Assembly: GCF_003724155.1 (NCBI RefSeq)
Contig: NZ_RJJQ01000010.1
Location: forward strand, 62,001-126,000
Source of the DNA: Flexivirga caeni
GTDB lineage: Bacteria > Actinomycetota > Actinomycetes > Actinomycetales > Dermatophilaceae
DNA: 64,000 nucleotides
Direction of reading: 5' to 3'
Shown here one piece after another: positions 12,088 to 25,789 of the stretch (its first letter is position 1; each line of letters opens with the position of its first letter). A program made the translations under genes and the position numbers. The notes under the pieces were generated by a model. That model saw only the letters and a program-made list of their open reading frames with translations, had not been told where the DNA came from and searched no databases.

Positions 12088-12795
12088 ATGACCGAGAGTT
12101 CCACCGACGAGCTGCTGCGGCAGCTGGTGAAGCAGGTGCGCACGACCCGCGAGGTGCCCTCGACCGCACTGGGCCTGCGGCAGGCTGCCGTCCAGGACTC
12201 GGTCGACCACATCCGCGCGGATCGCCGGTTCGCCGACGCGCAGGTGCACCAGCACAACCCGGCGGCGCTGCTGCGTGCCGCTTCCGTGGCTCCGGATTTC
12301 GCCGGGCTGATCGCGGAGTTCGGCGTGCACAAGGGCGCAAGCCTGACGCTGCTGGCCGATCACTTCCCTGACCAGCTGGTCCATGGCTTCGACTCGTTCG
12401 AGGGGCTGCCCGAGGCCTGGACGGGCAGCCGGGAGGGCGCGGGCGCGTTCGACGTCGGCGGCGAGCCACCGCAGCTGCCCGTCACGAACGTGGAGTTCCA
12501 CGTGGGCTGGTTCGAGGACACCGTCCCCGCCTTCGCAGCGACGACGACCGAGCCGTTGCGGCTCGCCCACCTGGATGCCGACCTTTACAGCTCGACCACG
12601 ACCGTCTTCGAGGCTCTCGGCGACCGGTTCATCCCCGGCACGGTCGTCATCTTCGACGAATACTTCGGCTACCACGGGTGGCGGCAGCACGAGCACCGCG
12701 CGTTCTCCGAGTTTCTCGCCGCACGGCCGGACCTCGACTTCGACGCCGTCGCGATCGGCCACATGAATCTCGCGGTCCGCCTGCGGGCACGCTGA
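12088..12795 (+). CDS. TylF/macrocin-type O-methyltransferase
   Basis: This 235-residue class I SAM-dependent methyltransferase has the nucleotide-fold segment LIAEFGVHKGASLTLLA (SAM loop), the acidic turn HGFDSFEGLPE, LAHLDADLYSST and VVIFDEYFGYHGWRQHEHRAF, all characteristic of the macrocin/TylF group that methylates sugar or related hydroxyls. GGAGG lies eight bases before the ATG. Its place beside three glycosyltransferases and glf suggests methylation of a surface sugar; that role is inferred. Confidence 0.75.
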   Translation: MTESSTDELLRQLVKQVRTTREVPSTALGLRQAAVQDSVDHIRADRRFADAQVHQHNPAALLRAASVAPDFAGLIAEFGVHKGASLTLLADHFPDQLVHGFDSFEGLPEAWTGSREGAGAFDVGGEPPQLPVTNVEFHVGWFEDTVPAFAATTTEPLRLAHLDADLYSSTTTVFEALGDRFIPGTVVIFDEYFGYHGWRQHEHRAFSEFLAARPDLDFDAVAIGHMNLAVRLRAR

Positions 12796-12831
12796 CCCGC
12801 TTGACCGACGGGCCTTGGCACACTGTGAGAC

Positions 12832-13592
12832 ATGGACCAGGCCACCCTCGAGCAGCACGTCACCGACCTCGCCTCCCCCGATCCGGCGACCCGCGACGAC
12901 GGCGCCTTCGCGGCGCTCGCGGATGCGATCTCCGGCGGGAACCTCACCACGGCCCAGCGCCGCTGGCTCGGCGATCGGATGGTCGAAAGACTGTCTCACC
13001 CGGATGCATTCGCGCGGTCGTTCGCGCCGCTGATCTTCGCCGTGCTGGCTGGCTCATGGCCGGCGGGCGACGGCGGATGGCCGAGCGAGTGGTCCGACGC
13101 CGTCCTGGCCTGGTGGCCGGCGGAGACCGACCTGCGTGGGTATGACGGAGAGCTCGGCTGGATTCACGCCGTCGCGCACGGTGCCGATGCGATCGGCACG
13201 TTCGGTCTGGCCGGTCTCGTGCCGGCCGATCGTCTCTTGGCTGTGATTGCCGAACGCCTCACTGCCCACACCGAATTCGTCTGGCACGATCAGGAGGACG
13301 ACCGCGTCGCGGGAGCCGTCTGCGCCATACTCCTCGGTGATCCGAATGCCGGGCCGGAGCCGCTGCTGGATCCGGTCGCCGACCTGTTCGCCGGCGGCGA
13401 ACCCGGTCCGGTGCCGGCGCAGCGACCAACGCCATGCACACGCTCCGCAGCCTGTATGTCGCCCTCGGCAATCACGTGCTGCACCCGGATTCCGGTGCGC
13501 CACAGGAGATCCCGCACGCCGCGCGCCACCAGAGAGCCATCGCTGCCACGCTGCAGCCGACGACACCGTGGCTCTTCACCACCGCACCGTAA
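12832..13592 (+). pseudogene. DUF2785 protein gene, frameshifted
   Basis: The frame from ATG 12832 encodes a recognisable DUF2785 protein (RGYDGELGWIHAVAHGADAIG, then DDRVAGAVCAILL). After GEPGPVPA at about 13420 the frame turns into Arg/Ser/Pro-rich nonsense. The expected C-terminus (TNAMHTLRSLYVALGNHVL through TTPWLFTTAP, TAA at 13590-13592) continues in the frame one base earlier, so one base is missing near 13420. Function of the family is unknown. The gene is either a recent pseudogene or carries an assembly error. Confidence 0.75.
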
Positions 13593-13593
13593 G

Positions 13594-14820
13594 TCAACGC
13601 AGCCCGCGGATCTCGCGATTGGCCGCGAACGTCGCGCACAACGCACTCATCGCCACACCGCATGCTGCCGTCGCGACCAGTACAGATGAGGCAGCGGCCA
13701 GCAGCCCGAAGAGCGGCGTGACCGCCGGGGTGAGCACGAGGTCACCGAGATTGCTGATCGACCCGACCCGGCCGAGGTGGCTCGGTGCGATGATCCGCTG
13801 GAATGATCCGCTGATCCAGACCGAGGCGAGCCCCGCCGTGACACCGACGAGCGCCATACCGGCGACCAGTCCGATGCGCGTCGGCAAACCGACCGCGGCC
13901 AGGCCGATCCCTTGCAGCACCAGCGCCACGAACGACCGTCGTGGCAAGTAATCGCCTTGCCATCGTGTCCCCGCGATCGAGCCAAGGATCGCACCGATCG
14001 CGAACGTGGCTTCAGAGACGCCCAACCACGTCGAACCCCAATGGGATTCGGTCACTCGGAGGGCTACTCCGACGGCGAAGACCGGTGTGAGGAAGACGTT
14101 GAGAGCGGCGAGCCCGAGCAGAAAGACGCGCACCACCTGGGAACTGCGGACGTAATCCCAGCCGGACCGTAGCGAGGCGCGCACCGACTCGTCGACGTGG
14201 CGCGGGAGCCGGAAGCGCGGGCGCACCACCAGCCACAGCACCAGGACAACCCCGAGGAAGCTCAGCGCGTCGAGGAGCATGGAGAACCCGAACCCCCACT
14301 GGATGATCACCGCACCGAGCGGCGCGCCGAGCAGCCGCGCAAGCCGGGAGCCGACCTGTGTCCAGCCACTGACCGTCACCAGGTCGCTGCCACGCACCAA
14401 TTGGCGCACCAGCGTCCGGGCGGCCGGACTGCTCAGTCCGGCTGCTGTGCCGAAGCAGATCGCGACCGCGAAAAGCACTGCGCCAGAGTGTAATCCACTC
14501 TGCCACGCCACCGCTGCGAACCCGAGCACGACGATCCGGGCGAGCTCGCCGAGCACCATCACCCGGCGGGTGTCGAAGCGGTCCGCGATCACCCCGCCGA
14601 GCAGCGTGCAGAGCGCCTGCGGGAGAGTCTCGATGCCGAGCACGAGCCCCGCCATACCCGGCGACAGCAGGTGCACCGCGGTCCAGGCCAGCCCGATCGA
14701 GAAGACTGTGTCGCCAGCCGCCGACACCAGCGCCGCCACGACGTACATCTGCACCATCCGGTCGCGCCGGACCGCGGGTGGCTCGCCGGCGATGAGGGTC
14801 GGGGCTGCGGTGGTCGTCAC
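13594..14820 (-). CDS. MFS transporter, MFS_3-like
   Basis: A 408-residue transporter with about twelve hydrophobic segments. It has FSIGLAWTAVHLLSPGMAGLVLG near the start and the loop ADRFDTRRVMVLGEL typical of MFS_3 (enterobactin-exporter-like) drug or siderophore efflux proteins. The GTG start at 14820 overlaps the stop of the upstream regulator by four bases (GTGA), so translation is probably coupled and the regulator probably controls this exporter. The frame continues far upstream inside the regulator, but that part is not protein-like. Confidence 0.8.
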   Translation of the reverse strand: MTTTAAPTLIAGEPPAVRRDRMVQMYVVAALVSAAGDTVFSIGLAWTAVHLLSPGMAGLVLGIETLPQALCTLLGGVIADRFDTRRVMVLGELARIVVLGFAAVAWQSGLHSGAVLFAVAICFGTAAGLSSPAARTLVRQLVRGSDLVTVSGWTQVGSRLARLLGAPLGAVIIQWGFGFSMLLDALSFLGVVLVLWLVVRPRFRLPRHVDESVRASLRSGWDYVRSSQVVRVFLLGLAALNVFLTPVFAVGVALRVTESHWGSTWLGVSEATFAIGAILGSIAGTRWQGDYLPRRSFVALVLQGIGLAAVGLPTRIGLVAGMALVGVTAGLASVWISGSFQRIIAPSHLGRVGSISNLGDLVLTPAVTPLFGLLAAASSVLVATAACGVAMSALCATFAANREIRGLR

Positions 14821-15461
14821 ACCGCACCCGGGTCGCCGGGGAAGACGCGCGCGATAAAGCGCACCGGACGGCGCTCGGCGGACGGGTTCCGGTCGGCATC
14901 CGCCCGCACCTCGCGGTACCACTCCTGCTGTACCGCGTCGATCCGCCGCACGAAGTCCTTGAGTTGCTGCACGGTCGCCGGGACGAACGTGTCGGTCGCC
15001 AGGCTCTCCCGCCATACCTCCGGGAGCTGGTCTCGGGTGCGCAGCCACTGCACCGTCACGGCGTTGAGGTATTCGAGGTTGGCGCGTTCGGCGGCATCGG
15101 TCACCTGCCGGGCGAAGCTGCCGTCCGGGTAGTCGTCGCCGCTCCAGGACAGCCGGCGGTTGATGCCGCGCCACCACGACTCGCGCGTGTCACGGGCGAG
15201 TTCGGGCGCGGGCTCGATGAACCCATTCTTGTGCAGCGGCTTCAGGTGGTGGCTGACCGAGCCGACCGCGAGCTCCAGCCGGCCGGCCAATTGCCCCACG
15301 GTCGCCGGGCCTTCGTTGGTCAGCACCTCGTAGATGCGCCGCCGCACTGGGTGGTGCAGTGCGAGCAGCGCGTCGACCAGCGCGGCGCCGGCGGGTTGTC
15401 CGGTCACGTCGTCCGCGGGTGCCGAGTCGGTATGGCGCTCGGCCGCCGTCTTGCGAGTCAT
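14817..15461 (-). CDS. ArsR-like winged-helix regulator
   Basis: The protein (about 214 aa) has a winged helix-turn-helix (HHPVRRRIYEVLTNEGPATVGQLAGRL, then LAVGSVSHHLKPLHKNGFIEP) of the HTH_20/ArsR type, followed by a 120-residue domain that is not recognised. It is the first gene of a two-gene unit with the MFS exporter. ATG 15461 and ATG 15491 are both possible; the second has AAGGG upstream. Two palindromes lie between and beyond these starts, which suggests autoregulation. Confidence 0.7.
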   Translation of the reverse strand: MTRKTAAERHTDSAPADDVTGQPAGAALVDALLALHHPVRRRIYEVLTNEGPATVGQLAGRLELAVGSVSHHLKPLHKNGFIEPAPELARDTRESWWRGINRRLSWSGDDYPDGSFARQVTDAAERANLEYLNAVTVQWLRTRDQLPEVWRESLATDTFVPATVQQLKDFVRRIDAVQQEWYREVRADADRNPSAERRPVRFIARVFPGDPGAV

Positions 15462-15462
15462 G

Positions 15463-15510
15463 CGATATATCGTGCGAGCCGCGCGTGTCATACACAAGAG
15501 CCCTTGTATA
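15463..15510. promoter_or_regulatory. Candidate operators of the ArsR-like regulator
   Basis: Two palindromes precede the regulator gene: CGATATATCG at 15463-15472 and TACACAAG-AGCC-CTTGTATA at 15491-15510. Both are A+T-rich islands in G+C-rich DNA and fit dimeric winged-helix binding. Which one is bound is not known. Confidence 0.4.
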
Positions 15511-15540
15511 ACTCCACTCGTGCCCGCGCAGCCCACACGA

Positions 15541-15622
15541 TCGAACGGCACACAAACGCATCGAGCGGCACAGCAAATCACGAAGATTTGCTGTGCCGCT
15601 CGTGAGCGTTCTGTACCGCTCG
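15541..15622. repeat. Mirrored 20-bp-spaced element and tuf terminator-like hairpin
   Basis: CGAACGGCACA (15542) and CGAGCGGCACA (15562) are spaced 20 bp apart; the inverted words CTGTGCCGCTCG (15591) and CTGTACCGCTCG (15611) follow, again 20 bp apart. The inner pair forms a perfect 17 bp stem (15562-15578 with 15586-15602, 7-base loop), extended imperfectly by the outer pair. It lies 18 bp after the tuf stop and could terminate tuf transcription. The same design recurs at 33.1 and 48.0 kb. Confidence 0.7.
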
Positions 15623-15640
15623 ATCAGGCGGGCGCCGAGA

Positions 15641-16834
<1,194 letters not shown>

Positions 16835-16922
16835 TGTGGGGTCCTCCTTCAAGGACAATTGCTGACGCCGGGGCGGCGCCTGGATGGTTGAGTGGTGTTT
16901 TCAAACCGGGCTGACGATAGGC

Positions 16923-16959
16923 GCTGCGGCATACCAGGATCAATTCGGTATGCCGCAGC
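16923..16959. terminator. Hairpin between fusA and tuf built from inverted GTATGCCG
   Basis: A perfect 13 bp stem (16923-16935 with 16947-16959, 11-base loop) lies 8 bp after the fusA stop. Its arms contain CGGCATAC and GTATGCCG. It lacks a T tract. It may attenuate read-through into tuf or protect the mRNA end. Confidence 0.55.
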
Positions 16960-16966
16960 ACCCGCG

Positions 16967-19081
16967 TCACTCGCCCCGGATCTTCTTGATGATCTCGTCC
17001 GCGACGTTCTTGGGAACCTCGGCGTACGAGTCGAACTGCATCGTGTAGTTGGCACGACCCTGGGTCTTGGACCGCAGGTCACCGACATACCCGAACATCT
17101 CCGACAGCGGGACGACGGCCTTGACGACCTTCGCGCCGCTGATGTCCTCCATGGCCTGGATCTGGCCACGGCGGGAGTTGAGGTCACCGATCACGTCGCC
17201 CATGTAGTCCTCGGGCGTGCGGACCTCGACGGCCATCATCGGCTCGAGCAGCGCGGGGTCGGCCTTGCGGACCATTTCCTTCAGCGCCATCGAACCGGCG
17301 ATCTTGAACGCCATCTCCGAGGAGTCGACGTCGTGGTAGGCACCGTCGAGCAGGGTGGCCTTGACACCCACGAGCGGGTAACCGGCCAGGACGCCGAGCT
17401 GCATGGCTTCCTGGATGCCCTGGTCGACCGACGGGATGTACTCGCGCGGCACACGGCCACCGGTCACCTTGTTCTCGAACTCGTAGAGCTCGCCTTCCTC
17501 GGTGTCCAGGGGCTCGATCGACAGCTGGACCTTCGCGAACTGGCCCGAACCACCGGTCTGCTTCTTGTGCGTGTAGTCGTACTTCTCGACGGGACGACGG
17601 ATCGTCTCGCGGTAGGCGACCTGCGGCGCACCGACGTTGGCCTCGACCTTGAACTCCCGCCGCATGCGGTCGACCAGGATGTCGAGGTGGAGCTCGCCCA
17701 TGCCGCCGATGACGGTCTGGCCGGTCTCCTCGTCCAGGCGGACCGAGAACGTCGGGTCCTCCTGCGCGAGCTTCTGAATGGCGGTGCCCAGCTTCTCCTG
17801 GTCACCCTTGGTCTTCGGCTCGATCGCCACGTGGATGACGGGCTCGGGGAAGCTCATCGACTCCAGCACGACCTGGTCGTTCATGTCCGACAGGGTGTCG
17901 CCGGTGGTCGTCTCCTTCAGACCGATCGCCGCGTAGATGTGACCGGCGAGAGCTTCCTCGACCGGGTTCTCCTTGTTGGCGTGCATCTGGAAGAGCTTGC
18001 CGATGCGCTCCTTCTTGCCCTTGGTCGTGTTGTAGACCTGGCTGCCGGCGGAGACCTTGCCCGAGTAGACCCGGATGAAGGTCAGCGTGCCGAAGAAGGG
18101 GTGCGCGGCAATCTTGAAGGCGAGCGCGGAGAACGGGTCGTCCGTGCTCGGGTGACGCAGCACCTCGATCGTCTCGTCGCCCGGCTTGTGACCGACCATG
18201 GCCGGCACGTCGACCGGCGACGGCAGGTAGTCCACGACCGCGTCGAGCATCGGCTGCACACCGCGGTTCTTGAACGCCGAGCCACACAGGATCGGGTAGA
18301 CCTCGGAGTTGACGGTCAGCTTGCGAATGCCGGCCTTCAGCTCGTCGATGGTCAGCTCGCCGCCCTCGAGGTACTTCTCCATCAGCGCGTCGTTGGCCTC
18401 GGCGACCCGCTCGACCAGCTTGGAGCGGTATTCCTCCGCCTGCTCCAGCAGGTCGGCCGGGATGTCCTGGACCTCGTACTTCGCGCCCAGGGTCACGTCA
18501 CCCTTGGCGTCGCCCGGCCAGACCAGGGCCTTCATCAGCAGCAGGTCGACGACACCGACGAAGTCGGCCTCGGCGCCGATCGGCAGCTGGAGCACGAGCG
18601 GCTCCGCGCCGAGGCGGTCGATGACGGTCTGCACGGTGAAGTAGAAGTCGGCGCCCATCTTGTCCATCTTGTTGATGAAGCAGATGCGCGGGACGTCATA
18701 CTTGTCGGCCTGGCGCCATACGGTCTCGGACTGCGGCTCGACGCCTTCCTTGCCGTCGAACACCGCAACCGCGCCGTCCAGCACGCGCAGCGAGCGCTCG
18801 ACCTCGACGGTGAAGTCGACGTGGCCGGGGGTGTCGATGATGTTGATCTGGTTGCCGTCCCAGAAGCTGGTCACGGCCGCGGAGGTGATGGTGATCCCCC
18901 GCTCCTTCTCCTGCTCCATCCAGTCGGTGGTCGACGCACCGTCGTGGGTCTCGCCCATCTTGTGGTTGACGCCGGTGTAGAACAGGATGCGCTCGGTGGT
19001 CGTGGTCTTACCGGCATCGATGTGCGCCATGATGCCGATGTTGCGGACCTTGTTCAGGTCGGTCAGCACGTCGAGTGCCAC
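16967..19081 (-). CDS. fusA: Translation elongation factor G
   Basis: EF-G (704 aa) drives ribosomal translocation. Seen: P-loop [32 protein letters not shown], and the later domains with [11 protein letters not shown]. The GTG start (19081) follows GGAAGAAG. Full family length, no anomaly. It lies between rpsG and tuf on the minus strand in the classical str order. Confidence 0.98.
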   Translation of the reverse strand: MALDVLTDLNKVRNIGIMAHIDAGKTTTTERILFYTGVNHKMGETHDGASTTDWMEQEKERGITITSAAVTSFWDGNQINIIDTPGHVDFTVEVERSLRVLDGAVAVFDGKEGVEPQSETVWRQADKYDVPRICFINKMDKMGADFYFTVQTVIDRLGAEPLVLQLPIGAEADFVGVVDLLLMKALVWPGDAKGDVTLGAKYEVQDIPADLLEQAEEYRSKLVERVAEANDALMEKYLEGGELTIDELKAGIRKLTVNSEVYPILCGSAFKNRGVQPMLDAVVDYLPSPVDVPAMVGHKPGDETIEVLRHPSTDDPFSALAFKIAAHPFFGTLTFIRVYSGKVSAGSQVYNTTKGKKERIGKLFQMHANKENPVEEALAGHIYAAIGLKETTTGDTLSDMNDQVVLESMSFPEPVIHVAIEPKTKGDQEKLGTAIQKLAQEDPTFSVRLDEETGQTVIGGMGELHLDILVDRMRREFKVEANVGAPQVAYRETIRRPVEKYDYTHKKQTGGSGQFAKVQLSIEPLDTEEGELYEFENKVTGGRVPREYIPSVDQGIQEAMQLGVLAGYPLVGVKATLLDGAYHDVDSSEMAFKIAGSMALKEMVRKADPALLEPMMAVEVRTPEDYMGDVIGDLNSRRGQIQAMEDISGAKVVKAVVPLSEMFGYVGDLRSKTQGRANYTMQFDSYAEVPKNVADEIIKKIRGE

Positions 19082-19111
19082 GTTTTCTTCTTCCTTCGAC
19101 TCGTATCAAAT

Positions 19112-19185
19112 GAACGGCGTATGCCGCCTTGGGGCCCAGCGAACGGCATATGCCGCCCTGCGCCCCATGAACGGCGTATGCCGCC
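19112..19185. repeat. Three GAACGGCRTATGCCGCC units before fusA
   Basis: In the fusA-rpsG gap the 17-mer GAACGGCGTATGCCGCC occurs at 19112, 19141 (with A for G) and 19169, spaced 29 and 28 bp. The outer copies each hold a GTATGCCG motif. The unit is itself partly palindromic (GGCATATGCC in the middle copy). The GAACGG prefix resembles the words of the mirrored elements elsewhere. Confidence 0.75.
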
Positions 19186-19227
19186 CGAGGCCCGCCGCCG
19201 GGGCAGTTGCACCGGCGGCGGCACGCA

Positions 19228-19698
19228 TCACCAGCGGTAGTGCGCGAAGGCCCGGTTGGACTCGGCCATCTTGTGCGTGTCCTCGCGGCGCTTCACTGCG
19301 GCACCCAGGCCGTTGCTGGCGTCGAGGATCTCGTTCATCAGGCGCTCGGTCATCGTCTTCTCGCGACGCTGCCGGGCGTAGCCGACCAGCCAGCGCAGCG
19401 ACAGCGTGGTCGCCCGGCCGGGCTTGACCTCGACCGGAACCTGGTAGGTCGCACCGCCGACGCGGCGGCTCTTGACCTCGAGGCTCGGCTTGACGTTGTC
19501 GAGTGCGCGCTTGAGCGTGACGACCGGGTCGGTGCCGGTCTTCTCACGGCAGCCTTCCAGGGCGCCGTAGACGATGCGCTCGGCGATGGACTTCTTGCCG
19601 TCGAGCAGGATCTTGTTGACCAGCTGGGTGACCAGCGGGGAACCGTAGACCGGGTCGACGACGAGGGGGCGCTTGGGAGCGGGGCCCTTGCGAGGCAT
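19228..19698 (-). CDS. rpsG: 30S ribosomal protein S7
   Basis: S7 (156 aa) nucleates assembly of the 30S head. The sequence starts [10 protein letters not shown] and ends [11 protein letters not shown], typical of actinobacteria, with [11 protein letters not shown] and [10 protein letters not shown] inside. Its ATG overlaps the rpsL stop by one base (TAATG), consistent with translational coupling. The 29-bp-spaced repeats follow it. Confidence 0.98.
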   Translation of the reverse strand: MPRKGPAPKRPLVVDPVYGSPLVTQLVNKILLDGKKSIAERIVYGALEGCREKTGTDPVVTLKRALDNVKPSLEVKSRRVGGATYQVPVEVKPGRATTLSLRWLVGYARQRREKTMTERLMNEILDASNGLGAAVKRREDTHKMAESNRAFAHYRW

Positions 19699-20072
19699 TA
19701 CTTCTTCTCCTTCTTCGCGCCGTACCGGGAGCGGGACTGCTGGCGGCCCTTGACACCCTGGGTGTCGAGCGCGCCGCGGATGATCTTGTAACGCACACCC
19801 GGCAGGTCCTTCACACGACCGCCGCGCACGAGCACGATCGAGTGCTCCTGCAGGTTGTGGCCCACGCCGGGGATGTATGCCGTGACCTCGATGCCCGAGG
19901 TGAGGCGCACACGCGCGACCTTGCGCAGCGCCGAGTTCGGCTTCTTGGGGGTCGTGGTGTAGACGCGGGTGCACACACCGCGTCGCTGCGGGCTGCCCTT
20001 GAGGGCAGGCGTCTTGACCTTGGCGACCTTGTCCTGCCGCCCCTTGCGGACGAGCTGGTTGATTGTAGGCAA
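19698..20072 (-). CDS. rpsL: 30S ribosomal protein S12, TTG start
   Basis: S12 (124 aa) contacts the decoding site. The normal N-terminus [11 protein letters not shown] follows a TTG start at 20070-20072 with GGAAAGG upstream; the longer reading to 20264 is not protein-like. [11 protein letters not shown] retains Lys at the position where substitutions give streptomycin resistance, and [12 protein letters not shown] retains the second such Lys, so target-based resistance is not predicted. First gene of the str operon. Confidence 0.97.
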   Translation of the reverse strand: MPTINQLVRKGRQDKVAKVKTPALKGSPQRRGVCTRVYTTTPKKPNSALRKVARVRLTSGIEVTAYIPGVGHNLQEHSIVLVRGGRVKDLPGVRYKIIRGALDTQGVKGRQQSRSRYGAKKEKK

Positions 20073-20410
20073 CCTACTGCCTTTCCTAACTGATCGATTC
20101 TTGTCTGTCGGCAGGGGTTCACACCCCGGGCCAACTCCTTGGATTTCCCGCTCCGCCGACCCCCGCGCTCGGGAGTGTCGGACCGGCGCTCTCCCCCGCA
20201 CTTCCTCTTCCCAAAGGCTGCCCGGCGAGAGCGTGTGGTGGTCTGGTGCCACGCGACCCGTCATACACCCGAAAGCGGCGACCGATCAGCGGGCAGGGCA
20301 GAGCCCACGCACGAATGACAATCCTACCTGTCCGTGGTATGACGGCAAAATCGGCGCAATCCGGCACCGCGCCGCGACCGCCGCCGCGCAGATCTGGCAG
20401 ATTTGCGCCC
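20073..20410. other. Divergent gap upstream of the str operon
   Basis: This 338 bp stretch separates rpsL from the glycosyltransferase gene. It holds the str promoter candidate (20321-20348), leaving a leader of about 240 bases before rpsL, and two GTATGNCG copies (about 20261 and 20337). Short readings inside it have no recognisable protein features. Confidence 0.6.
20321..20348 (-). promoter_or_regulatory. Candidate promoter of the str operon
   Basis: Reading the minus strand, TTGCCG (20348-20343), a 16 bp spacer and TAGGAT (20326-20321) match housekeeping sigma consensus well. A GTATGNCG copy overlaps the spacer and the edge of the -35 box. Confidence 0.55.
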
Positions 20411-21397
20411 GTGAGGGTATCCGAACCACCCGGCCGGCCCGTGCTGACGGTCGTCGTCCCGATGTTCAACGAGGAGGCGGTGCTTCCGTTGTTCGTCCGC
20501 CGGCTGCGGCCGGTGCTCGACGAGCTTCCCGTCCCCTACGAAGTGCTGGCCGTCGACGACGGCTCGACGGACACGACACCAGTGCTGCTGCAGCGGGCGT
20601 TGCGGGAATGGCCCGCGCTGCGGGTGGTCCGGTTGCGGGCCAACTCCGGTCACCAGGCGGCGATCTCCGCCGGATTGCAACGTTCGCGCGGCGACTGGGT
20701 GGTCACCATCGACGCGGACCTGCAGGACCCGCCCGAGACGATCGCGCGAATGTATGCCGCCGCGGTGTCCCAGGACGTCGATGTCGTGTATGGCGTGCGC
20801 AGCGACCGCACGACCGACTCGGCGTTCAAGCGTCATACGGCCGGCGCGTTCTACCGGCTGATGCGCCGCCTGGCCAAGCTGGACATCTCCCAGGACGCCG
20901 GCGACTTCCGGCTGATGTCGCGCGAGACCGTCGACGCGATCAATGCGCTGCCCGAGCAGGGCCGGGTGCTGCGGCTCGTCGTACCGGCGCTCGGTTTCCC
21001 GTCCACGACGGTCGACTACAAGCGGGAGGCCAGGGCTGCCGGAGAGTCCAAATATCCGCTGCGCAAGATGGTCGGGCTGACACTCGACTCGGTGACCGGC
21101 TTCTCGCAGGCACCGCTGCGGTTCGCGACCTGGTTCAGCCTGCTCGGGTTCGTGGTGGCCGCGCTGGTGCTGGTGTATGGCGTGTGGAGCAAACTCTCCG
21201 GCGGCACCGCGTCCGGCTGGGCATCGACGGTCGTGATCCTGGCGGTCTTCTCGGCGCTGCAACTGCTGTGCCTCGGCATACTCGGGGAGTATGTCGGCCG
21301 CACGTACTCGGCCCTGCAACAGCGCCCCAGCTACTACGTCGCCTACGACTCCGAGCACCACGGCCCCCGGGGTGGGCCGGACGAGCCGGGTGACTGA
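20411..21397 (+). CDS. GtrB/DPM1-like membrane glycosyltransferase
   Basis: A GT2 enzyme (about 328 aa) with LTVVVPMFNEEAVLPLFV, LAVDDGSTDTTP and TIDADLQDPPE, the last typical of polyprenyl-phosphate sugar transferases. Two C-terminal hydrophobic segments (around FSLLGFVVAALVLVYG and VVILAVFSALQLLCLGILG) anchor it in the membrane. Such enzymes load glucose or mannose onto undecaprenyl phosphate on the cytoplasmic side. The start is uncertain: GTG 20411 gives a compact protein, with ATG 20339 and 20246 as longer options. The stretch GGC ATA CTC GGG GAG TAT GTC shows two motif copies forcing rare codons. Confidence 0.75.
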   Translation: MRVSEPPGRPVLTVVVPMFNEEAVLPLFVRRLRPVLDELPVPYEVLAVDDGSTDTTPVLLQRALREWPALRVVRLRANSGHQAAISAGLQRSRGDWVVTIDADLQDPPETIARMYAAAVSQDVDVVYGVRSDRTTDSAFKRHTAGAFYRLMRRLAKLDISQDAGDFRLMSRETVDAINALPEQGRVLRLVVPALGFPSTTVDYKREARAAGESKYPLRKMVGLTLDSVTGFSQAPLRFATWFSLLGFVVAALVLVYGVWSKLSGGTASGWASTVVILAVFSALQLLCLGILGEYVGRTYSALQQRPSYYVAYDSEHHGPRGGPDEPGD

Positions 21398-21734
21398 CGG
21401 GGATTTCCCGTCCCGCCCGGTCTCCCGTCCCCAACCCTCGACCGTCGAGACTTCGGGACACCCCCAGCCCGGTCTCCCGTCCCCAACCCTCGACCGTCGA
21501 GACTTCGGGACACCCCCAGCCCGGTCTCCCGTCCCCAACCCTCGACCGTCGAGACTTCGGGACACCCCCAGCCCGGTCTCCCGTCCCCAACCCTCGACCG
21601 TCGAGACTTCGGGACGCCCCGCGCGGTGTCCGGTCCCCAAAGCTTCGACCGTCGAGGGTTACGTCACGTATGACGCCTCACGCCATACCGAACCCTCGAC
21701 CGTCGAGGCCGCCGAAACCCGCGCCCGGACGCGA
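21398..21734. repeat. Tandem array of a 52-bp unit with CTCGAC-C-GTCGAG core
   Basis: Four near-identical 52 bp units start at 21421, 21473, 21525 and 21577; a diverged fifth starts near 21627 and a partial sixth near 21688. Each unit contains the 13-base palindrome CTCGACCGTCGAG followed, in the first four, by ACTTCGGGAC. The array fills the gap between the convergent glycosyltransferase and rpoC genes. Open frames through it give only low-complexity peptides. A GTATGACG/CGCCATAC pair sits at 21668-21689. Confidence 0.8.
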
Positions 21735-21767
21735 GGAAGCCCCCGGCCGCAGTGGCCGGGGGCTTCC
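21735..21767. terminator. Strong hairpin downstream of rpoC
   Basis: A perfect 14 bp G+C-rich stem (GGAAGCCCCCGGCC, 5-base loop, complement) lies 19 bp after the rpoC stop. It can serve both convergent genes. No long T tract, as is common for actinobacterial terminators. Confidence 0.75.
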
Positions 21768-21785
21768 TTCCTCAACGATCGTCGA

Positions 21786-25679
<3,894 letters not shown>

Positions 25680-25738
25680 GTTGTGCCTTCCTTCTCGTGT
25701 CTTACGAAGTCTGAAAAGTTCTGGTGTTCAAGGATTTT

Positions 25739-25776
25739 GGTGCGGTATGCCGAGAGGCCTCCCGGCATACCGCACC
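25739..25776. terminator. rpoB-rpoC intergenic hairpin from inverted GTATGCCG
   Basis: A perfect 14 bp stem (25739-25752 with 25763-25776, 10-base loop) lies 14 bp after the rpoB stop. The arms contain GTATGCCG and CGGCATAC. It may act as a partial terminator or processing site between rpoB and rpoC. Confidence 0.55.
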
Positions 25777-25789
25777 GGTGATGAAGTTC

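Noticed and set aside
20324-21640. A 438-codon minus-strand frame through the 52-bp repeats
   Set aside because: It only translates the repeats and the antisense of the glycosyltransferase; low complexity, no start signals.
21421-21720. The 52-bp repeats as a CRISPR array
   Set aside because: Units are contiguous with no variable spacers and there are no cas genes nearby. It is a simple tandem repeat.
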